The notes under the pieces: generated by a model
What the model saw: the letters and a program-made list of their open reading frames with translations, nothing else
What the model was told of the DNA's origin: nothing
The model's database searches: none
Made by a program: the position numbers and the translations under genes
Assembly (NCBI RefSeq): GCF_018310695.1
Contig: NZ_JAGXCY010000002.1
Location: 248,001 to 312,000, forward strand
From: Paenibacillus sp. Marseille-Q4541
GTDB lineage: Bacteria > Bacillota > Bacilli > Paenibacillales > Paenibacillaceae
Length of the DNA: 64,000 nucleotides
Direction of reading: 5' to 3'
Shown: piece by piece, positions 35,362-43,932 of the stretch
Numbering within the stretch: position 1 is the stretch's first letter
How the letters are laid out: each line of letters starts with the position of its first letter

Positions 35362-36243
35362 CTATACCTCCGTCCGAAGCTCGCCAAGGAGCGTTCTCAT
35401 ACTATGGCTAAAATGCTTCAACATCTCCGCTGAAGACAGACTCTGGCTGAAATCCTCAATGCCTAGGTAACCTTCGTAACCTACAGATACCAAATCCTGT
35501 AGCACCTGACTCCATGGAACAACTCCGTCAAGTAAAGGCGACCATTTACATCCATATTGTATTTCCTCAAGGCCATCCACAACGTCAGTTCCTGGTTTCT
35601 GTGTCCAAACTGCATTCTTAACATGCACATGTGCAAGATAAGGACCAAGGAGCTCAAGTCCCATACGATAGTTTTCATATCCTTCATGGACCATATTACC
35701 TGGATCGTACAAGACTCCAATATGATTAGGGTCGAAAGTAGACACTAGTCGATAGGCGAGAGATGCGCTTGGTGCAATGGTTACATGATGAGTTTCGACG
35801 ATCGCCTTTACTCCATATGTGCGGGACATCTCCTGAACTTCAGAAAGATAGGAGATTCCTGTTTTAAATAATTCATTATAATTTTCTGTTCGATTGTAAG
35901 AAGGCACACCTACTCTCATCATGGTGGCCCCTAGGGCACGAGCAGCTTCAAATGCTTGTTCGGTAGATACAAGGTCTGTTGCAGATAGATAAGGGACAAG
36001 TGCAATCGATGTCAATCCTTCTTTTTCAGTCAGGTTTCGAATCGCCGTGATGTCTTCTAATGTCCCAGCAGGATCGATAGATGCTAAATTCCTCCCCCAA
36101 AATGAAGGACTTTCCGCTATTGCATGTTCCGGAATTCCCTTGTATCTCCATTCAATTCCTTCTAATCCGGCGCTGGAAGCAGCCTTAACAAGTTCCTCTG
36201 GAGTAAAGTCAGGGGTTGCGACGGTAAATACGGATAACTTCAT
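35362..36243 (-). CDS. Sugar phosphate isomerase/epimerase (xylose isomerase-like TIM barrel)
   Basis: An AP-endonuclease-2-like TIM barrel of 293 aa. Metal-site blocks are visible: AIVETHHVTIA (Glu), VLYDPGNMVHEG (Asp), HVHVKNAVW (His) and YLGIEDFSQ (Glu). Such enzymes isomerise or epimerise keto sugars or inososes. GAGGAG lies ten bases before ATG at 36243. It is the first gene of the operon with two Gfo/Idh/MocA enzymes, a combination common in inositol-like or rare-sugar catabolism. Confidence 0.9.
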   Translation of the reverse strand: MKLSVFTVATPDFTPEELVKAASSAGLEGIEWRYKGIPEHAIAESPSFWGRNLASIDPAGTLEDITAIRNLTEKEGLTSIALVPYLSATDLVSTEQAFEAARALGATMMRVGVPSYNRTENYNELFKTGISYLSEVQEMSRTYGVKAIVETHHVTIAPSASLAYRLVSTFDPNHIGVLYDPGNMVHEGYENYRMGLELLGPYLAHVHVKNAVWTQKPGTDVVDGLEEIQYGCKWSPLLDGVVPWSQVLQDLVSVGYEGYLGIEDFSQSLSSAEMLKHFSHSMRTLLGELRTEV

Positions 36244-36421
36244 TTTCGAGCACTCCTCTCAAATAAAAGCGTATTCATTAATTCATCGTAACATCACTTT
36301 CGCTCAGCAGATACTCCACTTCCACAACAGAAGAATCTCAGATAACAAACGAAGGAAGGTAAACAATCTCGTGCAAATGATCATGATTCAACGGCTAGGC
36401 CCCATTCGCTTCCCAATACAA

Positions 36422-36452
36422 AAAACACCTCTTGTCATGACAAAAGGTGTTC
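36422..36452. terminator. Bidirectional terminator-like hairpin
   Basis: AACACCT-x-TTGTC/GACAA-x-AGGTGTT with a two-base loop and flanking A and T runs, 42 bases after the phosphodiesterase stop. Confidence 0.8.
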
Positions 36453-36493
36453 GTTATATGAAGCTTACATTGAATTTATAATGAGAATAAGAG

Positions 36494-36994
36494 CTATGAT
36501 TTACTATCATAAAATACATGCTCTGCATGAATATCGCCATCAATCGTAATCACCCCATGTGAATATTGAGGTTGTCTCCGTTTGTCTGTTGGCGATCCAG
36601 GGTTAAACAATAGGCATTTTCCATCCTGTTTCAGTAAAGGTATATGGGAGTGTCCAAAAATAATACAATCAACCTGTTCACCACTGAAGGCAGCTATAGC
36701 ATTCGCTTCTGTGCTTCCTTTGCCATGATGTCCATGCACCAGACCAAATCGTTTTCCCCCGGCTTCTATGATCGTTTGTTCAGGTAATATCCCTCTGATC
36801 ATCGTCAAGTCTGTGTTGCCCGTTACACCATGAACCTTCCCCATGGATGTAAGTTCTTCATATACCGAAATATCACTCCAGTCTCCTGCATGAAAGATAA
36901 GGTCAGAATCTTGTATATCCTGAAGAAGCGGAGCTGGCCACTCCTTCGACATTCTCGGCATATGTGTATCTGATAGAACGGTAATCTTGATCAT
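36494..36994 (-). CDS. YfcE/MJ0936-family metallophosphodiesterase
   Basis: Small single-domain enzyme of 166 aa. The metal-binding motifs are all present: VLSDTHMPR, FHAGDWSD, GNTDLTM, LVHGHHG and IFGHSHIPL followed by FNPGSPTDKRR. Characterised members hydrolyse phosphodiesters in vitro; the physiological substrate is unclear. GGAGG lies nine bases before the ATG. In Bacillus a similar gene (ysnB) is a stand-alone housekeeping gene. Confidence 0.9.
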   Translation of the reverse strand: MIKITVLSDTHMPRMSKEWPAPLLQDIQDSDLIFHAGDWSDISVYEELTSMGKVHGVTGNTDLTMIRGILPEQTIIEAGGKRFGLVHGHHGKGSTEANAIAAFSGEQVDCIIFGHSHIPLLKQDGKCLLFNPGSPTDKRRQPQYSHGVITIDGDIHAEHVFYDSKS

Positions 36995-37039
36995 GATTAG
37001 TAACCTCCTTCACCCGAAAATGGGATGGTTCTACTTCAT

Positions 37040-37426
37040 TTAATCTAAAAAGGGATCTTTGCTTTCAGGACGAGCTACTTTCCCCTTCAACTGACGAATA
37101 CTGTATTCGAGCTGTTTAACCACTTCTTCTAAGTGTTTGCGGTCAATCAAATTCGGATCAGCTTCCGGTTTTGGAGCACTCTTCATACTTCGAATCGTAT
37201 ACTGCTGTTCTTGCCACTTATCCATTAAATCCGAAATATGGGCATAGAAACGCTCATAATCCTTAATAATGAGGTCCAGAAACTCATCCACCTCATCAGA
37301 ATCATAACCTCTAAGTTTATAATTAAACTGCTTTTCATGGATTGATAGAGCATCCAGCTGAATTCCGAGCTGTTTAAACAATTGTTTTTGCTTATCTAGA
37401 CGACGCTTCATATGTTCATCCATCAT
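37040..37426 (-). CDS. DivIVA/GpsB-type coiled-coil protein
   Basis: The DivIVA N-terminal signature is clear: ALSIHEKQFNYKLRGYDSDE and VDEFLDLIIKDYERF, which binds membrane and then forms a coiled coil (residues about 60-80 and 105-120). It has about 128 aa, nearer in size to GpsB-type proteins than to DivIVA itself. The residues preceding the signature are lysine-rich. ATG at 37426 (or 37423, adjacent) follows GGGGG. It probably acts in polar or septal cell-division organisation. It is monocistronic. Confidence 0.85.
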   Translation of the reverse strand: MMDEHMKRRLDKQKQLFKQLGIQLDALSIHEKQFNYKLRGYDSDEVDEFLDLIIKDYERFYAHISDLMDKWQEQQYTIRSMKSAPKPEADPNLIDRKHLEEVVKQLEYSIRQLKGKVARPESKDPFLD

Positions 37427-37681
37427 AACGACCCCCATTACATCTTTCCTAAGGAAATCACCTGTTGTCATGAGACAAGTAAAGGTTCCCCTATATTTTT
37501 ATATCATAATTTGGCCAATTAAGAAAACGATACCGCTTAATTCGCCACCTCTGATGACCATAAATTTACTTATCAACCAAATACATTATGATATTTTGAG
37601 TAGCATCGATAGATTTGGTTGTAAATCGACAAAACCGGGTATATAGATGACACGAATGAAATACCGAAAGGAGATTTACAC

Positions 37682-38260
37682 ATGACATCTACATTAACTA
37701 AAGCAAAAATTCAAAAATTACAGGAGCGCCTTCTTACTGAAAAAGAATCCATTGAAAATCATTTTGAAATAAATCAAGAGAGTTCAGAAATAGCTGAATC
37801 TTCACTCCGTGACTCAACAGGAGAATTATCTTCAGTCGATAATCATCCTGCAGACATCGGTACTGAAACCTATGAACGCGGACGTGATCAAGCTCTGGAC
37901 GAGCACCAAAATAACGAGCTGGAACAAATTAACCATGCCCTTGAGAAAATAAAGGATGGCTCTTACGGTCTGTGTGAAGTGTGCGGTCAGCCGATTCCCT
38001 ACGAGAGACTTGAGGCTCTTCCCTTTACCACACTATGTATCGATGATGCAGCACAAGCCGGGCAAGGAAAGCTGAACGAACGACGTCCTGTAGAGGAGCA
38101 AGTAATGACCCCACCACCACGTGGTGCAGGAGAAATCAGTCAGCGTAATGCCGGTAAATTTGATAATGCAGAAGCATGGGAAACTGTAAAAGAATTTGGT
38201 AATTCCGATTCACCGGCCACTTCCACCAAAAGAGATGTAAAAGATTACGATGATATGTAA
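37682..38260 (+). CDS. TraR/DksA-type zinc-finger protein, YteA family
   Basis: 192 aa. The N-terminal coiled-coil part and the text SSVDNHPADIGTETYERGRD are typical of the sporulation-linked YteA family. The zinc ribbon reads CEVCGQPIPYERLEALPFTTLC. Only three of the four usual cysteines are present, as in other YteA-like members, so metal binding may be lost or altered. GAAAGGAG lies nine bases before the ATG. The role is unknown; YteA is reported among sporulation genes. Confidence 0.87.
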   Translation: MTSTLTKAKIQKLQERLLTEKESIENHFEINQESSEIAESSLRDSTGELSSVDNHPADIGTETYERGRDQALDEHQNNELEQINHALEKIKDGSYGLCEVCGQPIPYERLEALPFTTLCIDDAAQAGQGKLNERRPVEEQVMTPPPRGAGEISQRNAGKFDNAEAWETVKEFGNSDSPATSTKRDVKDYDDM

Positions 38261-38276
38261 TCCTTAGCGAATTGGT

Positions 38277-38306
38277 AAGAACCTTTCCTTTATTGGAAAG
38301 GTTCTT
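38277..38306. terminator. Terminator after the YteA-like gene
   Basis: AAGAACCTTTCC/GGAAAGGTTCTT with a six-base loop, followed by CTTTT. It stands between convergent genes. Confidence 0.9.
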
Positions 38307-38330
38307 CTTTTATGTTCATGTACATCATTC

Positions 38331-38885
38331 TTATTTTTCTTTATTACGTACAAAAGTGGCAAACACATCATAGCCAGCCTGATCTGCGCCTTTCCTCTTC
38401 CTGAAATAAGGCTCACATAACTTAATAATTTCAGCATGCAGGGCTTCTGCTTCAGTATCTGTCATATATAAAGAACGGTTAAACAGATGTACTGAGGAAG
38501 AATCCTCAGCGTTTCTCTCTACATAATTGATTTTGTTGCGATCAAACAATTGTCCCAAATGGTGAACATGTTCTGCCACGATCACATCTTTTACCTCATC
38601 ATCCTCTATATTCTTCTGACCAATCTCAATTTCCCCTGAAAATACGGCATAATACTTTGCTATAATTCCGTTGATTTCTTTAGTATCTACCAAGGAAAGG
38701 AGACCTATCTTCTCTAGTTTTTTAACATGATAATGTACTTTAGCAGGAAGCTCTCCTAGCTCATCTGCAATTTCCTTAACCGTAGCAGGCTTACCAAATC
38801 GCCGAAATACATGTAAAATCTTTAAACGGTAAGGGTCAGAATAGGTCTTGATTTCCTCCATTGTGGTCAAAACTTTTACATCCAT
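38331..38885 (-). CDS. ArsR-like winged-helix regulator
   Basis: The N-terminal winged helix has YSDPYRLKILHVFRRFGKPA and VKEIADELGELPAKVHYHVK, typical of ArsR/HTH_20-type regulators. The remaining about 100 residues form an unassigned sensor or dimer domain (HHLGQLFDRNKINYVER). It has 184 aa. ATG at 38885 follows GGTGGG; a GTG at 38897 is an alternative. There are no clustered Cys residues that would suggest metal sensing. Targets are unknown. Confidence 0.85.
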   Translation of the reverse strand: MDVKVLTTMEEIKTYSDPYRLKILHVFRRFGKPATVKEIADELGELPAKVHYHVKKLEKIGLLSLVDTKEINGIIAKYYAVFSGEIEIGQKNIEDDEVKDVIVAEHVHHLGQLFDRNKINYVERNAEDSSSVHLFNRSLYMTDTEAEALHAEIIKLCEPYFRKRKGADQAGYDVFATFVRNKEK

Positions 38886-38955
38886 GAAGAATCCCACCTT
38901 TAAAAAGGGTTGATGTCTATTATAGTGTTAAGAGGATGCTCTGGTCAAAATCGTC

Positions 38956-38995
38956 AAAAACGCCTCTTACGGACAGATCCTGGGAGAGACGTTTT
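38956..38995 (-). terminator. Terminator after the Gfo/Idh/MocA gene at 39.0-40.1 kb
   Basis: AAAACG-x-CTCT/AGAG-x-CGTTTT stem with a long loop; on the minus strand it ends in TTTTT. It lies about 50 bases after the stop. Confidence 0.65.
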
Positions 38996-39046
38996 GATGT
39001 ATAGCTATTATCATGTGAACCGAAATATTAACATTTAATAATGAGA

Positions 39047-40069
39047 TCAGAATACAGGAACCTTAGAAGTTAACTGAACACGTTCACGCTTATGAGCGGA
39101 TTCCAAACAAGCTTCAATAACCCGAATATTGTTGACTGCATCTTCCGGAGCAAAGGGAAGCGGCTTACCATCCAGAATGGCGTCAGCAATAGCTTCCGCC
39201 TGAAGCACAAACGAATTAGAGACGGAAACTCTTTCTTCTCTGGTTACATGGTCTGTATGAATAATGATTTGCGGAGGAATATCACTGTTTTCCCAGCCAA
39301 ATACTTTGGGAAGTTCTATTCTTCCTTTCGTACCGAGTATTTCGAATTCCGCTCTCGCACAAGCCCACATCCCACAATCGAAAGTGAGTGCCACCTTATT
39401 AGGAAATTCGATAAGACCCGATGCCATCATATCTACATCATCATGTTCTGGTGAAAACAACGCATGCACAGTGACTGCTTCGGGTTCAGTTTCTAGAAAC
39501 ATGCGAGCAGCAGAAATGGGATAGACGCCTACGTCATAGAGAGAACCTCCACCCATATTTTTTTGAAAACGGACATTGTCCTTATCCTCACAATTGTTAT
39601 ACGTAAAATTCGCATGAATAGCGCGGACTTCGCCGATCTCTCCGCTTTCAATAATCTCCTTCACTCGGCGGTGCTTAGGATGATATCGATACATGAACGC
39701 TTCCGCAAAGACTACATTTTCTTCCCTGCACACTTCAATCATTTGAGAAACCTGTTTCTCATTGAGCGCAGCTGGCTTCTCACATAATACGTGTTTGCCG
39801 GCTCTTGCGGCACGGATCGTCCATTCCATATGCAAATGATTCGGCATGGGAATGTAAACAGCATCGATCTCTTCATCTGCCAGTAGTGCATCATAGCTCC
39901 CGTAAGCTTTAGGAATATTTAGTTCCGCTGCAACTTCCGCAGCTCGGCTCTCATCACGACTTGCAATTGCTATAACCTGACCACGTTCTGATTGCTGTAT
40001 AGCAGGAATCACTGCAGTTCTACCGATCTTTGCAGTACTCAGGATCCCCCATCGAATCTGCTTACTCAT
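39047..40069 (-). CDS. Gfo/Idh/MocA-family oxidoreductase
   Basis: The Rossmann start is IRWGILSTAKIGRTAVIPAI, with AVYIPMPNHLHMEW, the EKPAA motif at VLCEKPAALNEKQ, and the substrate-side GGGSLYDVGVYPISAARMFL. It is 340 aa, the form common in dihydrodiol or glucose-fructose type dehydrogenases. ATG at 40069 is preceded by GGGAGAAT. It is not adjacent to the other sugar operon and appears monocistronic. Substrate unknown. Confidence 0.9.
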   Translation of the reverse strand: MSKQIRWGILSTAKIGRTAVIPAIQQSERGQVIAIASRDESRAAEVAAELNIPKAYGSYDALLADEEIDAVYIPMPNHLHMEWTIRAARAGKHVLCEKPAALNEKQVSQMIEVCREENVVFAEAFMYRYHPKHRRVKEIIESGEIGEVRAIHANFTYNNCEDKDNVRFQKNMGGGSLYDVGVYPISAARMFLETEPEAVTVHALFSPEHDDVDMMASGLIEFPNKVALTFDCGMWACARAEFEILGTKGRIELPKVFGWENSDIPPQIIIHTDHVTREERVSVSNSFVLQAEAIADAILDGKPLPFAPEDAVNNIRVIEACLESAHKRERVQLTSKVPVF

Positions 40070-40141
40070 ACGCTATTCTCCCTTTCTGTTTCAGATGAAC
40101 TTTGAAATACGAATCCACTGTTTACCACTCGTTATACAAAG

Positions 40142-40501
40142 CTAAAAGTTATCTCGCTCTGCTTTGTTTAACATGCCGAGACAGCGATCCAAATCTGTTT
40201 TCACTTGCTTTTTATATAAATTCGCCTTTTCTTCTCCATCATCAGTAAAGTGATACAATACGATTTCTTGAAAATCAACACGAGGGTCGTTTCCCTTTAA
40301 CCGCTTTGTTCGATAGAACACGCCTTCCTGAACTAGTTCATGTAAGGCGCGATAAACTTCACTTTGAGGCGGGACATAACCAAACCCTTTGAATTCATCC
40401 TTCATGGCCTCCAGCATTTCGTAGCCGTAACCTCTATGTTGCTCTACCATCGTAATTAAATAGAGTTTGATAAATGCTCGCTGGGATATCATAAAAGCCA
40501 A
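40142..40501 (-). CDS. Replication terminator protein (RTP) family homologue
   Basis: The 119-aa protein aligns along its length with what I recall of Bacillus subtilis RTP: QRAFIKLYLITMVEQ, SEVYRALHELVQEG, NLYKKQVKTDLDRC and the C-terminal DNF. RTP is a winged-helix dimer that binds Ter sites and arrests replication forks; the long C-terminal helix is the dimer interface. TTG at 40501 is chosen because AGAGGAGG lies seven bases upstream; the frame to 40528 covers the ribosome site. No sequence resembling the B. subtilis Ter core (TATGTACTAAAT) is seen in the 296 bases upstream. It could instead serve as a PadR-like regulator with the same fold. Confidence 0.8.
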   Translation of the reverse strand: MAFMISQRAFIKLYLITMVEQHRGYGYEMLEAMKDEFKGFGYVPPQSEVYRALHELVQEGVFYRTKRLKGNDPRVDFQEIVLYHFTDDGEEKANLYKKQVKTDLDRCLGMLNKAERDNF

Positions 40502-40797
40502 ATGATGTCCTCCTCTCATAACAATCAAATAACCATCTTTGTTCCATTATAAACCTCTTTTTATGTCTTGACATCCTTCTATTTTTTCAAATAGCTATTT
40601 TGTGACAGAAAATATCACATCGTAATAAAGGAAATATAACGTGGGGATGAATAAAAAAAGGAAATAAGGATCTTACTTGAATTTACTATTTTGAATTTTT
40701 CATGTATTGAAATTTAGATGATTTGTTTTATTATAGATGGCCATTCTTCTTTTTTATAGTAAAATTAAGGAAATAACGAAGAATAGGACGTGTTATT

Positions 40798-41811
40798 TTG
40801 ACCACCCGTATTTATTTCTCGGCCCCGCGTATGGCTGATATAAAACAATCGACCTTGCAAGATATGCTATCTCGCTGGAATCTCGGTACCCTATACTCAT
40901 ACAAACCAACGGATCACGGCATGATGAAACAAACGCTGTTTATTTATACCTCTTCTGGTAATTATGTATTCAAAGGAAATCCTCTATTTCCCGGACAGTG
41001 GAAGGAAGAGAAGTTTATAATTGATCAGCTCTCTATACATACAAATGCTCCGGTTCCTATGCCCTATCTGATGGACACAAATGAAGATCTATTTGGTTAC
41101 TCGTATGCACTTATGCCTCTTCTTCCTGGAGTCCATTATCATGATTTGGATCTACATTCTTTGACTGAAGACGAGCATAGTGCGATTCTCATCCTGCTTG
41201 CTGCTACGCTTGTCGATCTCCATGGATGGGAAACAGCACTTGCAGGGGAATATGATCCGGGGACAGATCGAATCCAGCCTTTTGATAACAGTTATTATCA
41301 TTTTCTAGAGCACCAGATTATGTACTGGCTTGAAGACGCACGAAAATATGCTCCAATTAAGGAAACAGACGTAACTTGGGTGCGTGAGCAGATGATCTCG
41401 GCTGAAGCTGCATTTCGTCATTTAAATACTTATTCGTTTGTAATGGGAGATTACAAGTCAGAAAATATTTTGCTACAACAACACACCGATAAATGGAAAG
41501 TAAGTGGTGTTTTTGATTTTACAACAGCTTATTTTGGTGACCCCCTTGCAGATGTAGTAAAATTCACGAATCAACTTCTATGGAAAGGACAACAGAAAGA
41601 GGCTGCTCTATTCCTCACCTCTTACCTACAACGAAATGACAGATCCTTTTCCCGCAATGATGTCTCATCACGACTTACCATTCATTTCTTGTACAGTCTC
41701 ATTCTTAAATGGGGTGAAGCCCACGCAACCGGACAAATAGATACTGAAGAAAAATTCACCTTTCGAGAGTTTGCTTCCCGTCACTTGGAAATGGTGCGGT
41801 CATTATACTAA
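40798..41811 (+). CDS. Aminoglycoside-phosphotransferase-fold kinase (APH family)
   Basis: A 337-aa member of the APH/choline-kinase fold. The catalytic loop reads VMGDYKSENILL: the Asp and Asn are kept but the usual His is Gly. The metal-binding DFT (VFDFTTAYFGDPLADVV) fits. The N-lobe lysine is likely in NYVFKGNP. The substrate is unknown; homologues phosphorylate small alcohols, sugars or antibiotics. The start is TTG at 40798 with only a weak ribosome site (AGGAC); ATG at 40828 is an alternative. It is divergent from the RTP-like gene. Confidence 0.85.
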   Translation: MTTRIYFSAPRMADIKQSTLQDMLSRWNLGTLYSYKPTDHGMMKQTLFIYTSSGNYVFKGNPLFPGQWKEEKFIIDQLSIHTNAPVPMPYLMDTNEDLFGYSYALMPLLPGVHYHDLDLHSLTEDEHSAILILLAATLVDLHGWETALAGEYDPGTDRIQPFDNSYYHFLEHQIMYWLEDARKYAPIKETDVTWVREQMISAEAAFRHLNTYSFVMGDYKSENILLQQHTDKWKVSGVFDFTTAYFGDPLADVVKFTNQLLWKGQQKEAALFLTSYLQRNDRSFSRNDVSSRLTIHFLYSLILKWGEAHATGQIDTEEKFTFREFASRHLEMVRSLY

Positions 41812-41815
41812 AAAG

Positions 41816-41850
41816 AGCCTGATTGCTCGTATGATCGATGCAATCAGGTT
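41816..41850. terminator. Terminator between convergent genes
   Basis: CCTGATTGC/GCAATCAGG with a 13-base loop and flanking AAAAG and GTTTC. Confidence 0.82.
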
Positions 41851-41875
41851 GTTTCTCATCACTACTATGAACTTT

Positions 41876-43063
41876 TCATAACTTGTTCTTTTTAGATAAA
41901 GGAATATGGATCCCTACGATCCACTTTCCTACCTTGAAGAAAGCAATGAGCCGCGTCATCCCAAGTGATAGCAAGGAAGCAATCAAAAAGGTCATTAACA
42001 TTTGCAAGGTGACACTCCAAGAGGAGTACAATGCTTTTTCAATCTGATAACTAAATACAAGCATAAGCGCGTGCATAAGATAAGCTCCAAATGATAAGGA
42101 CCCCATGACAGCGAGTGCCCGTGAGAAGAATCCTTTAGGTAGCAGCATAGCAGCCAAATAACAAACAAACAGGGATATAACGAGATAGAGCGCCATATCT
42201 GGTCGAAGTAAGGAGACTCGATTAAAATTGATTTTCAGCCCCTCCGGAGTAAGAAAGAGACTCGAAAGTTCGTAAACGTAATATCCGGAAAACAAAATAA
42301 ATAAGGGAATCATCACCATTCTTGATTTCCAGACGATGGACTGCCACAAATTTGGATATAATCCGGCTGCAGCACCAAGCAAAAAGTAAAAGAAAAAAAA
42401 TAGAACATTTCGGTCTGCATACGTAGTGAACCAAGGCGTAATCCCTGGAATATTCGCGATCGCTGCCCATTCCCCAATTCTCCCGCGATAGTACATTAGA
42501 ATCAGATAGACAACACCCATGATCAGCAGTAATAAGAGCAGCGTAGTTTCTTTATATTTATTCTTCAGCTTGAGAATCGCGATACGAATGAATGGAAACA
42601 GCAAATAGAGCTGCATGATCATGATGATATACCACAGGTGATAACTGCTCTTACCTGTCAGCAGTTGCAATAAACTCTTCCCTATATCAAACGAATAAAA
42701 TCCTGCAGGTCCAGATGTTCTCCATATATTGAAGCAGATATAGATAACGGACCACAAAATGTAAGGAAGAAATATATCGGTTACTCTACGTTTTAAAAAT
42801 GTGCGGCTGGCAAATCGGTCTTCGTAATTGTAAAACAACACCATACCTGTAATGAAAATAAAAGCAGGTACAGCAAATTTAGATAACATAAGTAATACTG
42901 ACATTACGATACCATCCGTGAACGTAACCCCAGGTACATAAGCATAATGAGCGATGGAATGTTGGAGAACAACAGCCATAAAAGCTATTCCTCGCAAAGA
43001 TTCAATTGCAGTCAATCTCGGTTTATTTGGCACAAATCCTCCGTTAATGAATTTATTATTCAT
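41876..43063 (-). CDS. Acyltransferase 3 family membrane protein (OafA/YrhL type)
   Basis: The family start is RLTAIESLRGIAFMAVVLQH, where the Arg of SLRG and a His about ten residues later (HSIAHYAY) are the conserved active residues. About ten transmembrane helices follow. These proteins transfer acyl groups to surface polysaccharides or other extracytoplasmic acceptors. There are no good ribosome sites: ATG at 43063 (395 aa) or 43096 are the likely starts; the frame to 43138 enters the terminator of the gene before it. It is monocistronic. Confidence 0.85.
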   Translation of the reverse strand: MNNKFINGGFVPNKPRLTAIESLRGIAFMAVVLQHSIAHYAYVPGVTFTDGIVMSVLLMLSKFAVPAFIFITGMVLFYNYEDRFASRTFLKRRVTDIFLPYILWSVIYICFNIWRTSGPAGFYSFDIGKSLLQLLTGKSSYHLWYIIMIMQLYLLFPFIRIAILKLKNKYKETTLLLLLLIMGVVYLILMYYRGRIGEWAAIANIPGITPWFTTYADRNVLFFFFYFLLGAAAGLYPNLWQSIVWKSRMVMIPLFILFSGYYVYELSSLFLTPEGLKINFNRVSLLRPDMALYLVISLFVCYLAAMLLPKGFFSRALAVMGSLSFGAYLMHALMLVFSYQIEKALYSSWSVTLQMLMTFLIASLLSLGMTRLIAFFKVGKWIVGIHIPLSKKNKL

Positions 43064-43110
43064 CTTATTATTTGAAATATTTACGAAGTCTATCATACAC
43101 GAAAAACCCG

Positions 43111-43144
43111 AAAAAAACCTCCTGAACCAAAGGCTCAAGAGGTT
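43111..43144 (-). terminator. Terminator after the YflT-like gene
   Basis: AACCTC-x2-GA/TC-x2-GAGGTT stem followed on the minus strand by TTTTTTT, 35 bases after the stop. Confidence 0.78.
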
Positions 43145-43178
43145 AATAAAAATAATATGTTCTTAGGACAATCTCTCC

Positions 43179-43778
43179 TTAACGGATGGAACGATCCATA
43201 TTGGTTTTGATTGCTTCTTCTTCCACTCGATCACGAGCTACACGATTGGGACCTGGTACATTGTCTGCATGTTCATAATCGTGATAACGATCTGCATTTA
43301 GAGACCGATTGTCTCGAAAAATACCATGAACTTCCGTGTCCTTCGCTCTTTGGTCTACTAGAACGAGAATATTACCCTCATCTACGTTTTTCTCATATTC
43401 TTGCGCTTCATGTTCTGGAATACCTAGCCCTACTAGACCACCAACTAACCCACCTGCTCCGGCACCTACAGCAGCACCAGTTAAAGTAGCCGCAATCGGC
43501 CCTGCTGCCAAGATCGGCCCAATCCCCGGAATAGCCAGTGCTCCAATCCCAGCGAACAATCCTGCTAAACCACCGAGCACACCACCTGTTGCCGCACCAG
43601 CGGCTACACCTTCCGGTGCTTTCGTACCTGTCTCGGATTCGATTGCTTTCATATCATCCTTACTCCGAGTAATAACCGAGATTTCATTGTTACGATACCC
43701 TCGTGCTTGCAGTTGCTCTATTGCACGTGAAGCTTCCTGTTCTGTTTCGAATACACCGACTACTTTTTTGTTATCCAT
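43179..43778 (-). CDS. YflT-domain general stress protein
   Basis: The N-terminal part is the YflT/heat-induced stress domain (VVGVFETEQEASRAIEQLQA, NEISVITRSKDD). It is followed by a Gly/Ala-rich hydrophobic region (GGVLGGLAGLFAGIGALAIP and GAAVGAGAGGLVGGLVGLGI) forming two likely membrane or glycine-zipper segments, then a second small domain and a charged tail. It has 199 aa. GAGGAGG lies nine bases before the ATG. In Bacillus such proteins are under general-stress control; no sigma-B promoter was identified here. Confidence 0.88.
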   Translation of the reverse strand: MDNKKVVGVFETEQEASRAIEQLQARGYRNNEISVITRSKDDMKAIESETGTKAPEGVAAGAATGGVLGGLAGLFAGIGALAIPGIGPILAAGPIAATLTGAAVGAGAGGLVGGLVGLGIPEHEAQEYEKNVDEGNILVLVDQRAKDTEVHGIFRDNRSLNADRYHDYEHADNVPGPNRVARDRVEEEAIKTNMDRSIR

Positions 43779-43932
43779 CGTTATTTCCTCCTCAAGGAAA
43801 AGTAATTTGTTGTTTGTTAATTACCCGCCTCTCCAAGGACTAAACAATTAGATACATAAATATTGAAGACAAACCAGAAAAGCTATTCTATTTAGACACG
43901 TCTGCATGGAACAACATGTAAAGAAGGACGGA

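Noticed and set aside
40502..40797. Ter site next to the RTP-like gene
   Set aside because: No match to the B. subtilis Ter core TATGTACTAAAT in either orientation by eye; absence by eye is not proof.
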